Assembly: GCA_913048595.1 (NCBI GenBank)
Contig: CAJWVJ010000002.1
Coordinates: 1 to 64,000, forward strand
Direction of reading: 5' to 3'
Source of the DNA: an uncultured Alphaproteobacteria bacterium
GTDB taxonomy: Bacteria; Pseudomonadota; Alphaproteobacteria; Puniceispirillales; Puniceispirillaceae
Length of the DNA: 64,000 bases
The notes beneath the pieces were generated by a model. That model saw only the letters and a list, made by a program, of their open reading frames with translations. It did no database searches and was not told where the DNA came from. Below, piece by piece: positions 61,722 to 64,000 of the stretch (positions are counted from its first letter, which is position 1; every line of letters starts with the position of its first letter). A program made the position numbers and the translations under genes.

Positions 61722-63008
61722 ATGACAGACGATTATGTGATCATTGCCGGCGGCGGGATCGGCGGTTTCGCCACGGCGCTGACGCTTCACCAGATCGGTG
61801 TTTCCTGCGTTGTGCTGGAGCAGGTGTCGGACCTAAGGCCGCTTGGCGTCGGCATCAATCTGCAGCCGAACGCGGTGCGCGAGCTGATGGATCTCGGCTT
61901 CACGGCGGCGGATATGGACAGCTTTGGCGTGCCGGCCCGCGAATGGGCGCTTGTCGGGCGACGCGGGCAGGACATACATGCAGAACCGCGCGGCACCGAC
62001 GCCGGGTATCGCTGGCCGCAATATGCGGCGCATCGCGGCAGGTTTCATATGGCGCTGTATCAGCGCTTCCGCGGTCTTGCCGGCGATTCCCGCATCCGTC
62101 TTGGGGTGCGTGCCACAGGGTACCGCGTCAACGGTGACCGGTCGGTTACGGTCAGTCTTGATACGGGCGACGGGCCGGACCAGGTCACTGGCCGTCTGCT
62201 GATCGGGGCGGATGGCATCCATTCGGCCATCCGCGCGCAGATGCATCCCGACCAGCCGCCGATTCACTGGGGTGGGGCGATTCTCTGGCGCGGCACCTCG
62301 CTGGCGCGCCCAATTCGCACCGGGTCGTCCTTCGTCGGTCTTGGCGATCATCGCCACCGCATGGTGATCTATCCCATTTCGCCGCCCGATCCGGAAACCG
62401 GCCTCGCGCTGATCAACTGGATTGCCGAGGTAACGTATGATGATCCGGCGGCACATGACCGCACCGGATGGTACCGGCCTGTCGAGATTGATGACTTCAT
62501 CCATCATTTTGCGGACTGGACCTATGACTGGCTTGACGTGCCGGCCCTGATCCGCGGGGCCGACGCCGCCTATGAAACTCCGATGATCGACCGCGATCCG
62601 GTCCCGACCTGGGTGGATGGTCCGGTGGCGTTGATGGGGGATGCGGCGCATCCGATGTATCCGACAGGATCGAACGGGGCCAGCCAGGCGATCATCGACG
62701 CGCGGGTGCTTGGCGCAAAGTTCCTGGCCCATGGTGTGACGGCACAGGCGCTTGCCGCCTATGATGCGCAGCTGTGCGGGCCAGTCTCCGAAGTGGTGCT
62801 TCGCAACCGCGGGGCCGGGCCGTTCGGCCTGCTGAACATGGTGAATGATCGCTGCGGCGGCGAGTTCGACAATATCGAAGATGTCGTCTCCACCAATGAA
62901 CGCGCTGATTTCATGGCAGAATACAAGGCTGCTGCCGGGTTTGCCCGCGACACGCTGAATGGCGCGCTGCCGACCATCGCGCCAGGGGCACGGGTCAACC
63001 CAGGCTGA
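61722..63008 (+). CDS. FAD-dependent aromatic monooxygenase (salicylate hydroxylase-like)
   Basis: VIIAGGGIGGFATALTLHQIG; GADGIHSAIR; ALMGDAAHPMYPTGSNGASQAIIDARVL. Confidence 0.88.
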   Translation: MTDDYVIIAGGGIGGFATALTLHQIGVSCVVLEQVSDLRPLGVGINLQPNAVRELMDLGFTAADMDSFGVPAREWALVGRRGQDIHAEPRGTDAGYRWPQYAAHRGRFHMALYQRFRGLAGDSRIRLGVRATGYRVNGDRSVTVSLDTGDGPDQVTGRLLIGADGIHSAIRAQMHPDQPPIHWGGAILWRGTSLARPIRTGSSFVGLGDHRHRMVIYPISPPDPETGLALINWIAEVTYDDPAAHDRTGWYRPVEIDDFIHHFADWTYDWLDVPALIRGADAAYETPMIDRDPVPTWVDGPVALMGDAAHPMYPTGSNGASQAIIDARVLGAKFLAHGVTAQALAAYDAQLCGPVSEVVLRNRGAGPFGLLNMVNDRCGGEFDNIEDVVSTNERADFMAEYKAAAGFARDTLNGALPTIAPGARVNPG

Positions 63009-63017
63009 CCGGGTCTG

Positions 63018-64000
63018 TCAGCCCTCGCGCCAGACGCGGCCAAGCGCCGCCAGCCAGTTGTCGCAGCATATCTTGCGCCGAAGCTCCTCGTCATAGCCGT
63101 GGCGCGCCATCGCCGCGCAGAGGGCGGGCAGCTCGGCCACTGTCGTCAAGCCGTTCGGCACCATGGTGCCGTCATAATCCGACCCCAGCCCGACACGGTC
63201 CTCGCCAAGAATGCCAATCAGGTGATCGAGATGGCGCATCATCACCTCGAACGGCACATCGGCAAGCATCCGCCCGTCAGGCCGCAGGAAGGCGGTGGCG
63301 AAATTCAGCCCCACCATGCCGTCGCTGTCGGCTATGGCGCGAAGCTGGTCGTCCGTCAGGTTGCGGGCATGCGGGCAGATCGCATTAACATTGGAATGGG
63401 TGGCGATCAGCGGGGCCGTCGACAGTCTGGCAACGTCCCAGAACCCGGCCTCGGTGATATGGGACAGGTCGATCAGCACGCCAAGCTCGTCACACCGGCT
63501 GACAAGCCGCTTTCCGGCAGTAGTCAGGCTGGGCCCGGTATCGGGCGAGGACGGATAGCGGAACGGCACCCCGTGGCCGAAGATGTTGCGGCGGCTCCAG
63601 ACCGGTCCGAGCGAGCGCAGCCCCATTCCGTGGAGCCTGTCCAGCATGGCAAGCCCGGGATCGATCGCCTCGACGCCTTCGAGATGCATGATCGCGGCGA
63701 TGCGGCCATCCGCCATGGCAGCCCTGATGTCGGCGACGGACCGGCAGATTCGCAGCGCACCGGCGGCGTCGAGCGCGGCCATGATTCCGGCCTGTGCCAG
63801 CGTGACCGAGGCGGCGTGCGGCGCGTCAAGCTCGGGCGGGAGCGGGATATCGTAGCTTGGCTCGGCCATGATGGCGCGCCTGCCGTCGTCATCGGCCTCG
63901 CGCGGCGGAACCCACATGGCGAAGAACCCGCCGGCGAATCCGCCGCGCCGCGCCTTGCCAAGGTCGAGCGCCGCGTCATACCCGCCGGTGAAGGCCGCGA
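63018..64000 (-). CDS. Membrane dipeptidase (peptidase M19), 5' end beyond window
   Basis: MHLEGVEAIDPGLAML, DLSHITEAGFWDV, ATHSNVNAICPHARNLTDDQ; reading frame stays open to 64000 (...GGFAGGFFAMWVPPREAD). Confidence 0.88.
   Translation of the reverse strand, partial: AAFTGGYDAALDLGKARRGGFAGGFFAMWVPPREADDDGRRAIMAEPSYDIPLPPELDAPHAASVTLAQAGIMAALDAAGALRICRSVADIRAAMADGRIAAIMHLEGVEAIDPGLAMLDRLHGMGLRSLGPVWSRRNIFGHGVPFRYPSSPDTGPSLTTAGKRLVSRCDELGVLIDLSHITEAGFWDVARLSTAPLIATHSNVNAICPHARNLTDDQLRAIADSDGMVGLNFATAFLRPDGRMLADVPFEVMMRHLDHLIGILGEDRVGLGSDYDGTMVPNGLTTVAELPALCAAMARHGYDEELRRKICCDNWLAALGRVWREG

Overview
GC-rich alphaproteobacterial chromosome segment, densely coding, with no rRNA, tRNA, CRISPR array or transposase recognised. 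Left end: accessory genes of an aerobic CO dehydrogenase (cox) cluster; the MoxR/CoxD ATPase carries an apparent 1-nt frameshift. This is followed by core blocks: trpE-ppiD, tpiA-secG-pyrG-kdsA-eno-ftsB, pdhABC-lpd-lipA-ratA, pncC-pgpA-ispDF, dusB-ntrBCYX-trkA-hfq, mazG, recG, sdhE-mfd. From about 45 kb the content is accessory: transporters, a FecR/Slam-like surface module, a sulfatase and uronate catabolism genes, and a FAD monooxygenase. The most interesting signals are: (1) a FecR ORF followed in the same frame by two further coding segments, separated only by TAA and TAG, and ATGA-coupled to a TPR/beta-barrel gene; (2) a roughly 107-nt three-way-junction-like structured element with a GNRA hairpin between convergent genes; (3) short, sharply bounded AT-rich patches inside core genes; (4) an 11-bp tandem repeat abutting a HugZ-like start codon, whose copy number would switch an upstream ATG in or out of frame; (5) degenerate GAFTGA loops in NtrC and NtrX; (6) four convergent gene pairs sharing their stop codons as CTAG; (7) AT-hook-like and histone-H1-like basic tails on PdhA and a DUF502 protein. 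All assignments come from reading the sequence and the supplied ORF translations. No database search was run.
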